This document shows positions 1-5,439 of a stretch of DNA of 5,439 bases, piece by piece. The translations under genes and the position numbers were made by a program. The notes beneath the pieces are model-generated. The model made no database searches, was not told the DNA's origin, and saw nothing but the letters and a program-made list of their open reading frames with translations. Positions within the stretch are counted from its first letter, which is position 1. Each line of letters begins with the position of its first letter. The DNA is from an uncultured Veillonella sp. GTDB taxonomy: Bacteria > Bacillota > Negativicutes > Veillonellales > Veillonellaceae. The stretch is taken from the NCBI RefSeq assembly GCF_938010505.1, contig NZ_CALLVP010000124.1:1-5439 (forward strand), in the 5' to 3' direction.

Positions 1-26
1 AAATGCAGCATCTATTTTATCATAAG

Positions 27-63
27 ACACTCATAAAATCGTAAAATTCTGGTGATTTTAATA
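27..63. repeat. Degenerate direct repeat, left copy
   Basis: This 37-base stretch, beginning ACACTCATAAAAT, matches 732-767 with 30 identities, 6 mismatches and one gap. The first 13 bases are identical. On the minus strand it lies in a short open frame ending RILRFYECLMIK at TAG 12-14, and the right copy also encodes FYEC in one frame, so the repeat may descend from a shared gene end rather than from a mobile element. Confidence 0.5.
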
Positions 64-151
64 GGAATTATTCGATATAAGTAACCTAATAAAAAACAGA
101 TTGTTGAATAAATCTAATCAAATATCTACTGTATAAAGAAAATATAATGAA

Positions 152-400
152 TTATAATAAACCATTATCCATCAGTAACCCCAACAAAGCAAATATAGCA
201 AAAACTAAGAGGATACTTAAAATAATCCTTACTATACGTCTCACTATAGGCTTAGCCGGAGTGAAAGATTCTATACTATCATGATTACCGATTAACTCAG
301 GGATACAAATAAATGCAATTAAAAATCCTATAGCCTGAATTGTACCTCTAACCTCATAATTAGTATTATATAAGTTCAGTAAAGACATGATAAAATCCAT
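152..400 (-). CDS. Small two-helix membrane protein (82 aa)
   Basis: An intact short gene for a protein with two predicted membrane helices, at about 19-37 (GTIQAIGFLIAFICIPELI) and 56-76 (IVRIILSILLVFAIFALLGL). They are joined by a polar loop (NHDSIESFTPAKPIVRR) whose RR lies at the border of the second helix. The ribosome site AGAGGT is 8 bases before the ATG at 400, the clearest translation signal in the left part of the window, which argues that this gene is real among the surrounding debris. It starts 35 bases after the end of the remnant at 436-710. It ends near the window's left side with no terminator that I can see. Two-helix small proteins include phage holins, toxin-antitoxin toxins and immunity proteins; nothing here discriminates among them. 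Confidence 0.65.
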   Translation of the reverse strand: MDFIMSLLNLYNTNYEVRGTIQAIGFLIAFICIPELIGNHDSIESFTPAKPIVRRIVRIILSILLVFAIFALLGLLMDNGLL

Positions 401-435
401 ATATTTTTACCTCTTAGTATAATAGTAATATTTCT

Positions 436-710
436 CTATAAGCTCACTATAATATAACCACCTGCAAGATCTTTTATCCCTAATACAGCTTCATCTTAAA
501 AAGTCATATAATCAAATTAATTATCGATTCTATATCTCGTTTGTGATTGTTAATAATAGTAAATACCGAAAACAGATTGACTTGCTCCGTTTACATACTG
601 TAACACATCAACACACTTGGTATTCAATACATCAATATTGTCACGACCCTGCTTAATGGTTCAATTGTATCTCCATTGTAGATAATAGCCATAGTTATTG
701 AAGTATTCAT
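436..710 (-). pseudogene. Gene remnant with several frameshifts
   Basis: From ATG 710 the frame reads MNTSITMAIIYNGDTIE, then loses sense and stops at TGA 624-626. Near 658-660 another frame takes over with TIKQGRDNIDVLNTKCVDVL and QYVNGASQSVFGIY, stopping at TAA 550-552. A further shift near 555 gives INNHKRDIESIINLII, and a last one gives DEAVLGIKDLAGGYIIVSL ending at TAG 436-438. Joined, these make a plausible protein of about 85 residues needing three or four frame changes, typical of an old pseudogene. ATG 710 has no properly spaced ribosome site. The first frame switch is the best supported; the last two pieces are short and could be chance. The family is not recognised. It may be part of the same ancestral gene as the remnant at 762-1064. 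Confidence 0.5.
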
Positions 711-731
711 GCCTTTTTATTCTAATATATA

Positions 732-767
732 ACACTCATAAAATTTTAAAAATTGGGTAATTTAATA
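732..767. repeat. Degenerate direct repeat, right copy
   Basis: This is the second copy of the repeat at 27-63, in the same orientation and about 705 bases away. It covers the stop codon of the remnant at 762-1064. The two copies bracket the small membrane-protein gene and the frameshifted remnant, as expected if that block duplicated or inserted as a unit. Confidence 0.5.
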
Positions 768-1064
768 AAAAGTCACCATAGAATCGGATACTTTACCTAT
801 CATCTTATTACTTGTAATAGCTTGTAATGGCGGAATAACTAGTTCAGCAGTCTTCGCTTCTGAAAGACTCGATTTAAAGTGGGTATGATTTCCCCAGCCA
901 CCACCTTTAATACGACCACCTACACCTATTTCGGCAATCTCTAGTTGGTCATTATTTTATATTATATCTTTACCAACCATAATAAGATTATCGACTCGTT
1001 CACGATGAAACGGTCGTTGCATCGAATCTCTAATATTGAACATTACAAAAAGAATGGCAGTCAT
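762..1064 (-). pseudogene. Gene remnant broken by one in-frame TAA
   Basis: From ATG 1064 the frame reads a hydrophobic start (MTAILFVMFNIRDSMQRPFH) and RVDNLIMVGKDII, then meets TAA at 957-959. Reading on in the same frame gives 64 more coherent residues, including EIAEIGVGGRIKGGGWGNHT, SEAKTAELVIPPLQ and VSDSMVTFY, before TAA at 762-764. The two parts read like one protein of about 100 residues with an N-terminal anchor, disrupted by a single stop. No start codon with a ribosome site restarts the second part. I do not recognise the family. Part of it is clearly richer in GC (45% over 841-900) than the genes to the right, so it has a different origin or age. It begins 25 bases after the DUF3969-like gene's stop. 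Confidence 0.6.
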
Positions 1065-1089
1065 TACTAAAACTTATATAACTAATATC

Positions 1090-1830
1090 TTATTTTGAAT
1101 CTACATAATATAGTAAACCGTCTGATTTATAGAAATCGATATCAGCCTCAATCTTCTCCTTAGTAACAGAGACAAAATACACTCTAAGTTTAATACTAAT
1201 TTTCTTCAAAAGTAATTGTTGACGTTTAGGATTAAATCTATTCTCATGGAAATCAATTAAATCAAAAAGTTCAATAGCATCGTTAAATGACTCAGAATAT
1301 TTATAGCTTAAATTTTTAATTTTACTTAAAATATTATCCTTAAATGATAATAGTACCTGATTAAGATCATCATCAATTTCTCTTAGTAATAATGTAAATC
1401 CTAACAGAAATATCATCATATTAAACTCAAAGTTTGCTAATGAAATATAATCAATTTTAAAACTCAAGTCAGTATCATCTACGAATTCAAACAATTTAAA
1501 ATCAGTAAAACAAGAATAATATTTAGGATCCATCAACAAACACTTACAGTCTATCTCAATGGTATCTATCGTATCAACTAACAACATACTTGGAAAAATA
1601 CCTTTAACCCATGCTTCAACATCTTCTAGTCCCATACCACGTAAAACAATTTCTTCTAATTCCAAAGATAAATTATTCTTATCAATAATACTCAACATCT
1701 TCATTCGATAGATTAATGATTCTAATGTATCTAAATCAATACAATTATATCTATAAGCCTGTAATGCACCTAGAGCAATTAATAAAAAATAAAATTCAAT
1801 ATTTCTTTTTTCTTTAAGAGTTATTTTCAT
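1090..1830 (-). CDS. DUF3969-like protein with extra C-terminal domain (246 aa), possible immunity protein
   Basis: Residues 12-90 follow the pattern I remember for the DUF3969 family: a hydrophobic helix with LIALGALQA, a segment on starting a gene-internal helix (CIDLDTLESLIY), then EEIVLRGMGLEDVEAWV, close to the family's LGTELEDVESL signature. DUF3969 proteins are usually about 100 residues, so residues 100-246 are an extra part. That part is mixed acidic and hydrophobic with a stretch FEFNMMIFLLGFTLLL (about 134-149) and a Lys-rich helical end. No signal peptide or clear membrane anchor is visible, so it is probably cytoplasmic, unlike the four genes before it. The family has no proven reaction that I know of; an immunity role is inferred from the toxin/immunity loci in which such genes tend to occur. 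The start ATG has only a weak ribosome site (GGCAG 7 bases upstream). It begins 155 bases after the previous gene and is very AT-rich. Confidence 0.7.
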   Translation of the reverse strand: MKITLKEKRNIEFYFLLIALGALQAYRYNCIDLDTLESLIYRMKMLSIIDKNNLSLELEEIVLRGMGLEDVEAWVKGIFPSMLLVDTIDTIEIDCKCLLMDPKYYSCFTDFKLFEFVDDTDLSFKIDYISLANFEFNMMIFLLGFTLLLREIDDDLNQVLLSFKDNILSKIKNLSYKYSESFNDAIELFDLIDFHENRFNPKRQQLLLKKISIKLRVYFVSVTKEKIEADIDFYKSDGLLYYVDSK

Positions 1831-1930
1831 ATTTATCTGCCATTACAATAACGGAATATTTTAATAAAAAAGTATTGGTTCTAATATTACAATATGATAC
1901 TTTAAGTCTTCATACGATAACTATAAGGAT

Positions 1931-1960
1931 ACCTCCCCCTTAGAGGTCAGTGTATACACT
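1931..1960. promoter_or_regulatory. Small hairpin and perfect palindrome in the 155-base gap
   Basis: ACCTC (1931-1935) and GAGGT (1943-1947) can form a 5-bp hairpin, and next to it AGTGTATACACT (1949-1960) is a perfect 12-bp palindrome. No T tract follows on either strand, so a normal intrinsic terminator is unlikely. The dyad shares TGTAT/ATACA half-sites with the palindrome before the XRE gene, but without the 2-base CG centre. This could be an operator ahead of the DUF3969-like gene, or chance. Confidence 0.25.
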
Positions 1961-1985
1961 AAACTAGAAACATTTAACATAACAG

Positions 1986-2459
1986 CTACTGTTCTGTTAC
2001 TTTAACAATAATAGAACGATTTGGATATCTTATCTTTTTCTCCTTTAAACTATTATAAATATCCTGCTCTTCTGTAGTTAGCTCGGACTTACTAGACCAA
2101 ATATGTGTTTGTATTGGTTTCTGTTCTCTCTTCTCTATTAAACATCTATTTAAAATATTAGTTTTGTAAATTTCATCAGTTTCCTGATCAAACAAATAAT
2201 AAGTTTGACCTGAGTTTAAATCAAGCTTTAGAAAACCTGTTTTTCCATAACTATATAAATAGTCTAATTGTGTTTTATAAGAATATCCATTATGTTCTAA
2301 TGTAACACCAGTTTGAGTATCTAATATATAATTTTCACCCTTGGAATATCCCAAAAAATAACAAGGTTCATATTTATCTGAATTAGATTCACCAATATAA
2401 ACTATTGAACCTGCTACTAAAAGAAAGATGCCTGCCAAAATAGCTAATATGTATTTCAT
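1986..2459 (-). CDS. Unrecognised membrane-anchored protein (157 aa)
   Basis: I do not recognise this protein. From the chosen ATG it opens MKYILAILAGIFLLVAGSIV, a compact N-terminal anchor with no lipobox, followed by an external domain of about 130 residues. That domain has a run of short strand-like units (CYFLGYSKGENYILDTQTGV, then GFLKLDLNSGQTYYLFD), reminiscent of a small beta-rich fold, and ends with a helix (TEEQDIYNSLKEKKI). An upstream ATG at 2483 would add MRFERLIK. I reject it because it has no ribosome site and lies only about 12 bases from a TATAAT box at 2495-2500, while ATG 2459 has GAGAG about 10 bases upstream. The TATAAT lacks a recognisable -35. This is the last of four anchored proteins in a row; the next gene is 155 bases away. 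Confidence 0.78.
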   Translation of the reverse strand: MKYILAILAGIFLLVAGSIVYIGESNSDKYEPCYFLGYSKGENYILDTQTGVTLEHNGYSYKTQLDYLYSYGKTGFLKLDLNSGQTYYLFDQETDEIYKTNILNRCLIEKREQKPIQTHIWSSKSELTTEEQDIYNSLKEKKIRYPNRSIIVKVTEQ

Positions 2460-2511
2460 TTTTATTAGTCTCTCAAATCGCATAAAACAACCGTATTATA
2501 TTGAAAGAGCA

Positions 2512-3042
2512 CTAAAGATACTCCCAATTGTCACTTTCAATTAAACGACGATATCTAATAGGAACATTATCATAGTTATCTATAACCTTAGCACGTCCAA
2601 TAAAATCATTATATCGCTTTTCATCCATATCAAATTTAAGGTTAACAAATATATAGTGGTCTAAATATCCATCATAAATAATGTATTGCTTATTATCCCT
2701 ATCAATTTCACCAATAAAAATTTGACAATTTCGAATTGCTTTATATATATGATAATTATCTGATTTTAAAGAATCTACCAATTTATATGACTTTATACCA
2801 GATACAATTCTAATCATCTGTCTATAGTCATACAAATCACCTTTATTATTTAGCTGTACTAAATAATTGGGTTTTACACCAACTACACTTCCTAATTCAG
2901 CATGAAAAAACCAGGAGTTCACTAAAAAATAGATTCCAATTAAAAATAGAGAAAAAATATTTCCCAATATACTTATTATTAACAGTCGCTTCTTTAAAGT
3001 TTTACTTATCTGCATAAAAGTACACTCACTTATCTTATCCAT
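2512..3042 (-). CDS. Unrecognised membrane-anchored protein (176 aa)
   Basis: I do not recognise this protein. A basic KKR at 17-19 is followed by one membrane segment at about 20-41 (LLIISILGNIFSLFLIGIYF then LV), so about 130 residues should lie outside the membrane. The tail is Tyr/Asp-rich, with strand-like segments (NCQIFIGEIDRDNKQYIIYD, then HYIFVNLKFD) and an Arg/Tyr-rich end (VPIRYRRLIESDNWEYL). The ATG at 3042 has only a poor A-rich upstream region but overlaps the preceding gene by 8 bases, so initiation by translational coupling is plausible. A second ATG at 3015 (MQISKTLKK) has AGTGAG about 9 bases upstream and would give 167 residues without losing the anchor. The next gene follows after about 52 bases. 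Organisation and composition match its neighbours; the function is unknown. Confidence 0.78.
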   Translation of the reverse strand: MDKISECTFMQISKTLKKRLLIISILGNIFSLFLIGIYFLVNSWFFHAELGSVVGVKPNYLVQLNNKGDLYDYRQMIRIVSGIKSYKLVDSLKSDNYHIYKAIRNCQIFIGEIDRDNKQYIIYDGYLDHYIFVNLKFDMDEKRYNDFIGRAKVIDNYDNVPIRYRRLIESDNWEYL

Positions 3043-3469
3043 TTTTTTCTAAAATGACAGTTATACTTTTAGTTTTTATATCACGTATAATTTCAATACT
3101 AATATTATCATCCACATCATATCCGATAAGTTGTGCTTTATTTACTTCACGCCATTTTATATTCTCTTCTGAAAGTATATTCCTCACTTCTTCTAAAGTA
3201 ATACTTTCATATGTAATTTTAAAATTATAAGCCTGCCCATTTCTACCGGTAACATAATGATCTTCGCTAACTTTATGTGTAGATATACTTGTTAACTTTT
3301 GCTCATATGCTTCTAGTTGTTGAATTTGTTTTGGTCTATTAATAATAGCTACTCCTGTCATCAAAGAGATAGTAATCATACATATGAGTGCAAATCCTAA
3401 AATTATCTTAAAAGATATGGGAAGCATATTAAAGTAATAGGATATCTTTTTCAAAACTATCAACTCCAT
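3035..3469 (-). CDS. Unrecognised short membrane-anchored protein (about 144 aa)
   Basis: I do not recognise this protein. Residues 22-43 (IILGFALICMITISLMTGVAII) form one membrane segment, after a Lys-bearing N-terminus and before NRPK, which would place the last 100 residues outside the membrane if the N-terminus stays inside. The tail begins with a probable coiled stretch (KQIQQLEAYEQKL) and then alternates short strands and helices (ITLEEVRNILSEENIKW). The start is uncertain. ATG at 3469 is annotated, but a TTG at 3454 beginning LKKISYYF has GGAG (3464-3467) 9 bases upstream, a better ribosome site, and would give 139 residues. The gap from the preceding gene's stop is 65 bases and holds a TATAAT-like box (minus strand, with only a weak -35, TTAGAA). 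The 3' end overlaps the next gene's first start by 8 bases, suggesting translational coupling. Confidence 0.75.
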   Translation of the reverse strand: MELIVLKKISYYFNMLPISFKIILGFALICMITISLMTGVAIINRPKQIQQLEAYEQKLTSISTHKVSEDHYVTGRNGQAYNFKITYESITLEEVRNILSEENIKWREVNKAQLIGYDVDDNISIEIIRDIKTKSITVILEKNG

Positions 3470-3534
3470 CAAAGCATCTCATTAAAGTACTAACCATTAC
3501 TACACAATATTATAAAAATAAATATAGCGTATTT

Positions 3535-4287
3535 CTAATTTTTACTAACATAGTTATCTCGTAATTGTAATAAAATAGTTCGTTCTTCTTCTCCAATTTC
3601 ATCTAAACTATTCAACATAATAAGATGATCCCCATAAGTATATTTCAACATAGTAATTAAAGAGTCTCTAACCTTTTTACCAGCAATACTTTCATCAAAA
3701 TATACTTGTATATTATTTATTTCTTTATCAATGATAATAAAACCACTAACATTAAATATTAGGATTTTAGTAGGAGTCTCTTTTATTCCTCTTACGTCAT
3801 TTGTAATAATTAAATGCTTATCTAAGTCGAGAAATGTGGCTTCATAGCCTGAATGATACCAGCGTTTATTATAATATTTAGCACCACGTTCTGAGTTCAT
3901 CAGCATTTTTTCAAAGTTATCTAAAGTCTCTTTTGAAAAATCTTCTAACTTAGATTTCTTATTAACAATCATCTTAGATCTTGAATAGTTAATTTTATGC
4001 TTGCCAGTCTCATCACCGTAAATTTCAAATTCTAGAACATCTAACATGTGATTTCTAATATCATATCGACCGATTCCATCATAGCCTAAATAATAATAGT
4101 AAGGCTCATCAAGATATACGGCTAAAATACGACTAGAGACGGTTTCTTTAATTGATGTATCTACTAACTCATGGGACTCATCCAGAATAACTATATTATT
4201 AGGAGAACCATCGTGATAATAATACTGATAAATAGTGGTACTAATAATTGCTATAACGATCAGTATTAAAGAACAAATTTTTTTCAT
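3535..4287 (-). CDS. Unrecognised membrane-anchored protein (250 aa)
   Basis: I do not recognise this protein. Residues 4-20 form one hydrophobic segment (ICSLILIVIAIISTTIY) after a short MKK start, giving an N-terminal anchor or uncleaved signal with the remaining 230 residues outside the cytoplasmic membrane. There is no lipobox cysteine or obvious cleavage site. The tail is mixed in charge and rich in Tyr and Ile, with an aromatic cluster PYYYYLGYDG near residues 61-71 and a hydrophobic strand-like stretch (ILIFNVSGFIIIDK) near 175-190. It ends with a probable acidic helix (EIGEEERTILLQLRDN). The start is supported by AGGT 8 bases before the ATG. It is the first gene of a same-strand run of four short membrane-anchored proteins and is preceded by a candidate promoter. 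Its composition is far more AT-rich than hemL and the regulator upstream, suggesting acquisition by transfer. An immunity or accessory role is possible but not shown. Confidence 0.8.
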   Translation of the reverse strand: MKKICSLILIVIAIISTTIYQYYYHDGSPNNIVILDESHELVDTSIKETVSSRILAVYLDEPYYYYLGYDGIGRYDIRNHMLDVLEFEIYGDETGKHKINYSRSKMIVNKKSKLEDFSKETLDNFEKMLMNSERGAKYYNKRWYHSGYEATFLDLDKHLIITNDVRGIKETPTKILIFNVSGFIIIDKEINNIQVYFDESIAGKKVRDSLITMLKYTYGDHLIMLNSLDEIGEEERTILLQLRDNYVSKN

Positions 4288-4399
4288 ATCAAACTACCTA
4301 AGCTATATAATCAAATACCTTTATACAAAACACCAACATCTTTTAACAATATCAAATATCATATCTAATTAATAAATATTTATTCCACTTCTATATTTA

Positions 4400-4429
4400 A
4401 TTATATGTCAAACTAGCATACACCACCAA
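4400..4429 (-). promoter_or_regulatory. Candidate promoter for the membrane-protein operon
   Basis: Reading the minus strand, TTGGTG (4424-4429) is followed after 18 bases by a perfect TATAAT (4400-4405). It lies just after the terminator at 4453-4522 and about 110 bases before the start of the 250-codon gene, the right place for an independent promoter. A TTGACA (4406-4411) also lies here but has no good -10 at 16-18 bases. The region is AT-rich, so chance matches are common. Confidence 0.4.
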
Positions 4430-4452
4430 CGAATATTTTGTTATGTTGCGGC

Positions 4453-4522
4453 AAAAAAAAAGCACCATCTATCGAGGGACGACTTATGTGTCGTTTAGCT
4501 CCCCAAATAGATGATACTTTTT
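4453..4522 (-). terminator. Rho-independent terminator of the hemL-regulator transcript, compound hairpin
   Basis: On the minus strand the arm GTATCATCTAT (4507-4517) pairs with ATAGATGGTGC (4462-4472) over 11 pairs including two G-U pairs, and the A run at 4518-4522 extends the stem into the nine-base T tract (4453-4461). The 34-base loop is itself structured: ACGAC (4479-4483) pairs with GTCGT (4490-4494) around a 6-base loop, and GGG/CCC (4476-4478 with 4501-4504) closes below it across a bulge. It lies 65 bases after the regulator's stop codon. The A run on the other flank means it could also work in the opposite direction, though no plus-strand gene needs it. Confidence 0.9.
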
Positions 4523-4586
4523 ATAATTAAGTTAATTAAATTGTTCAAATAAACATGTTCCACTCGATCTACAATGTAGCATAGTA

Positions 4587-5048
4587 CTACTTAATATTTC
4601 GTCGTGCCGCTAAACTACCAGCACTGCTAGCTAGGCCCGCTCGATTGATATGAGGGTTCCCATGTTTGTACGTTTTTGGCTTGCTACTTTTATCTTCTAC
4701 CTTTGATTTCTCAAATTTAGTAAATAAATTATCAAGCTCACGCAAGAGCGCACGTTTTTGTGAGTCTTTCAACTCGAATACATCACCTTTATAGGCGATG
4801 TATTTATTTTTTAGTACAGGACTGAGATCATAGATAGGCTCGTGTTCTTCTCCATTTACATCCAACAGCTCATCCAAGGTCAATCCATAATAGCGAGACA
4901 GAGCACAGAGTGTATCTAAATCTGGTTCGCGATACCCTGTTTCGTAATTTGAAAGCGCCGCATTACTGATACCTACGGCCTTTGCTACTTCGATTTGGCT
5001 TTTGCCCATGCGCACGCGAGCACGCTTTAAGTTCTTGTAAAACTGCAT
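4587..5048 (-). CDS. XRE-family helix-turn-helix transcriptional regulator
   Basis: This is a 153-residue DNA-binding protein of the Cro/C1 (XRE) class. Residues 5-62 form the helix-turn-helix domain: SQIEVAKAVG is the first HTH helix, SNAALSNYETG the recognition helix, and YREPDLDTLCALSRYYGL followed by LDELL completes the typical five-helix fold. The rest (about 70-153) is charged, carries a Lys/Glu-rich probable helix at about 90-120 and a basic Gly/Ala/Ser-rich tail; I recognise no ligand domain. A GTG at 5057 and an ATG at 5054 are also in frame, but they lie inside the ribosome binding site AGGTGAT (5053-5059), which sits 6 bases before the ATG at 5048, so I choose 5048. It starts 46 bases after hemL and ends before a strong terminator. 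A perfect palindrome at 5059-5070 abuts the ribosome binding site and suggests autoregulation. Its targets are unknown; the AT-rich operon just downstream is a candidate but nothing proves it. Confidence 0.93.
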   Translation of the reverse strand: MQFYKNLKRARVRMGKSQIEVAKAVGISNAALSNYETGYREPDLDTLCALSRYYGLTLDELLDVNGEEHEPIYDLSPVLKNKYIAYKGDVFELKDSQKRALLRELDNLFTKFEKSKVEDKSSKPKTYKHGNPHINRAGLASSAGSLAARRNIK

Positions 5049-5058
5049 GTTCATCACC

Positions 5059-5070
5059 TGTATCGATACA
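5059..5070. promoter_or_regulatory. Perfect 12-bp palindrome, candidate operator of the XRE regulator
   Basis: The sequence TGTATCGATACA is identical to its reverse complement and overlaps the first base of the regulator's ribosome binding site. XRE proteins commonly bind short dyads of this size near their own start, so bound protein could block transcription or translation initiation. The palindrome is seen directly; its role is inferred. Confidence 0.45.
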
Positions 5071-5094
5071 TAAACAACTACAAACTATATACTT

Positions 5095-5439
5095 TTATAA
5101 CAATGTATCACTGATTTTTTTGAAAGCTTCATCAGCAACGGCTAATGTGCGTTCCACTTCACCGCTCTTGTGGCAGATAGATACGAAATTACTTTCATAA
5201 GGGCTTGGCGCATAGTAAATACCATGGCTCAAGTTATGATGGAAGAACATCTTAAATTGTTCTTCGTTGCACGCTGCAGCATCATCAAAGTTCTTAACTG
5301 GTTTGTCAGTAAAGAAGATGGTGAACATAGAGCCTACCCGTTGTACTACAACAGGCACATTGTATTGTGCTGCCAATCTTTCAAAGCCTTCGCAAAGGGC
5401 AATCGTTGTATCTTCTACTTGTTTAAACACCGTTGGATC
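5095..5439 (-). CDS. hemL: Glutamate-1-semialdehyde 2,1-aminomutase, C-terminal fragment (5' end beyond window)
   Basis: This is the last 114 codons of a PLP-dependent enzyme that converts glutamate-1-semialdehyde to 5-aminolevulinate in the cytoplasm, the second step of the C5 route to haem and other tetrapyrroles. The frame is open to the right edge; the GTG at 5428-5430 is an internal valine codon, because the sense codons before it continue the family sequence. Recognisable HemL C-terminal stretches are VGSMFTIFFTDKPV, a following Asp-rich segment, and FFHHNLSHGIYYAPSPYES followed by NFVSICHK, matching the usual small-domain motifs. The end (DEAFKKISDTLL) is a normal HemL terminus, so the 3' end is intact. 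Family proteins are about 425-430 residues, so roughly a quarter is present and the PLP lysine lies outside the window. Composition is far less AT-rich than the genes beyond 4450, marking it as core genome. The next gene follows after 46 bases on the same strand and may be co-transcribed. Confidence 0.95.
   Translation of the reverse strand, partial: DPTVFKQVEDTTIALCEGFERLAAQYNVPVVVQRVGSMFTIFFTDKPVKNFDDAAACNEEQFKMFFHHNLSHGIYYAPSPYESNFVSICHKSGEVERTLAVADEAFKKISDTLL

Noticed and set aside
12..151. Possible extension of the 82-codon gene past its stop, and a 33-codon frame ending at TAG 12-14
   Set aside because: Both are short, lack start signals and sit next to the window edge. They may be debris linked to the direct repeat but cannot be called genes. 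No terminator is evident in 1-151.
957..959. Programmed stop readthrough or recoding at the TAA in the 762-1064 remnant
   Set aside because: The stop is TAA in AT-rich context with no recoding structure visible, and neighbouring sequence is also decayed, so simple inactivation is more likely.
1861..1980. Minus-strand frame MLNVSSLVYTLTSKGEVSL, a TAG stop, then 19 more residues ending at TAA 1861-1863
   Set aside because: Two stretches of about 20 codons are too short to separate from chance in AT-rich DNA, and no ribosome site is present.
2501..2540. Inverted TTGAAAG/CTTTCAA pair (2501-2507 and 2534-2540) as a terminator
   Set aside because: The arms are 7 bp with a 26-base spacer and no T tract on the minus strand, and one arm lies inside the 176-codon gene.
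4406..4411. Consensus TTGACA on the minus strand as the operon's -35 box
   Set aside because: No acceptable -10 lies 16-18 bases downstream; TATAAT is only 3 bases away, so TTGGTG with 18-base spacing fits better.
4982..5200. A 72-codon plus-strand reading frame
   Set aside because: It lies antisense across the regulator and hemL, both well supported, and its translation is Cys/Ser-rich without recognisable features.

Overview
The window looks like the edge of a conserved chromosomal locus followed by an AT-rich accessory block, from a low-to-moderate GC bacterium. The HemL tail and the style of the neighbouring regulator suggest a Firmicute of the Veillonella/Negativicutes type. That placement is an inference from remembered protein similarity, not a database result. 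Every credible gene reads on the minus strand, so biological order runs from right to left.

Right flank (about 4450-5439): the 3' end of hemL (glutamate-1-semialdehyde aminomutase, tetrapyrrole synthesis), cut by the window edge, is followed after 46 bases by a small XRE-family DNA-binding regulator. A perfect 12-bp palindrome touches the regulator's ribosome binding site and is a candidate autoregulatory operator. A strong intrinsic terminator with a compound hairpin closes this transcript. Base composition here is balanced (one 60-base line in the regulator, 4921-4980, is 50% GC).

Middle (1090-4287): composition falls sharply (22% GC in the line 1321-1380). Four consecutive genes encode unrecognised proteins of about 140-250 residues, each with one N-terminal membrane anchor and a tail predicted to lie outside the membrane. 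They are followed by a 246-residue soluble protein whose first 90 residues recall the DUF3969 pattern, a family I associate with toxin/immunity loci. Spacing runs from an 8-base overlap to gaps of 65 bases or less within the first four genes, consistent with an operon starting from a candidate promoter just after the terminator.

Left part (1-1089): decayed coding sequence. One reading frame is broken by a single TAA (762-1064) and another needs several frame changes (436-710). They flank nothing functional that I can see except a small intact two-helix membrane protein (152-400). A degenerate 37-base direct repeat (27-63 and 732-767) brackets the block holding the small membrane protein and one remnant.

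The overall picture is an accessory island downstream of a conserved housekeeping gene, made of small membrane-anchored proteins, a DUF3969-like protein and gene debris. The most economical hypothesis is a store of orphan immunity or effector-associated genes. No toxin, transposase, integrase, CRISPR array, tRNA or rRNA is visible in the window, so this remains inference.
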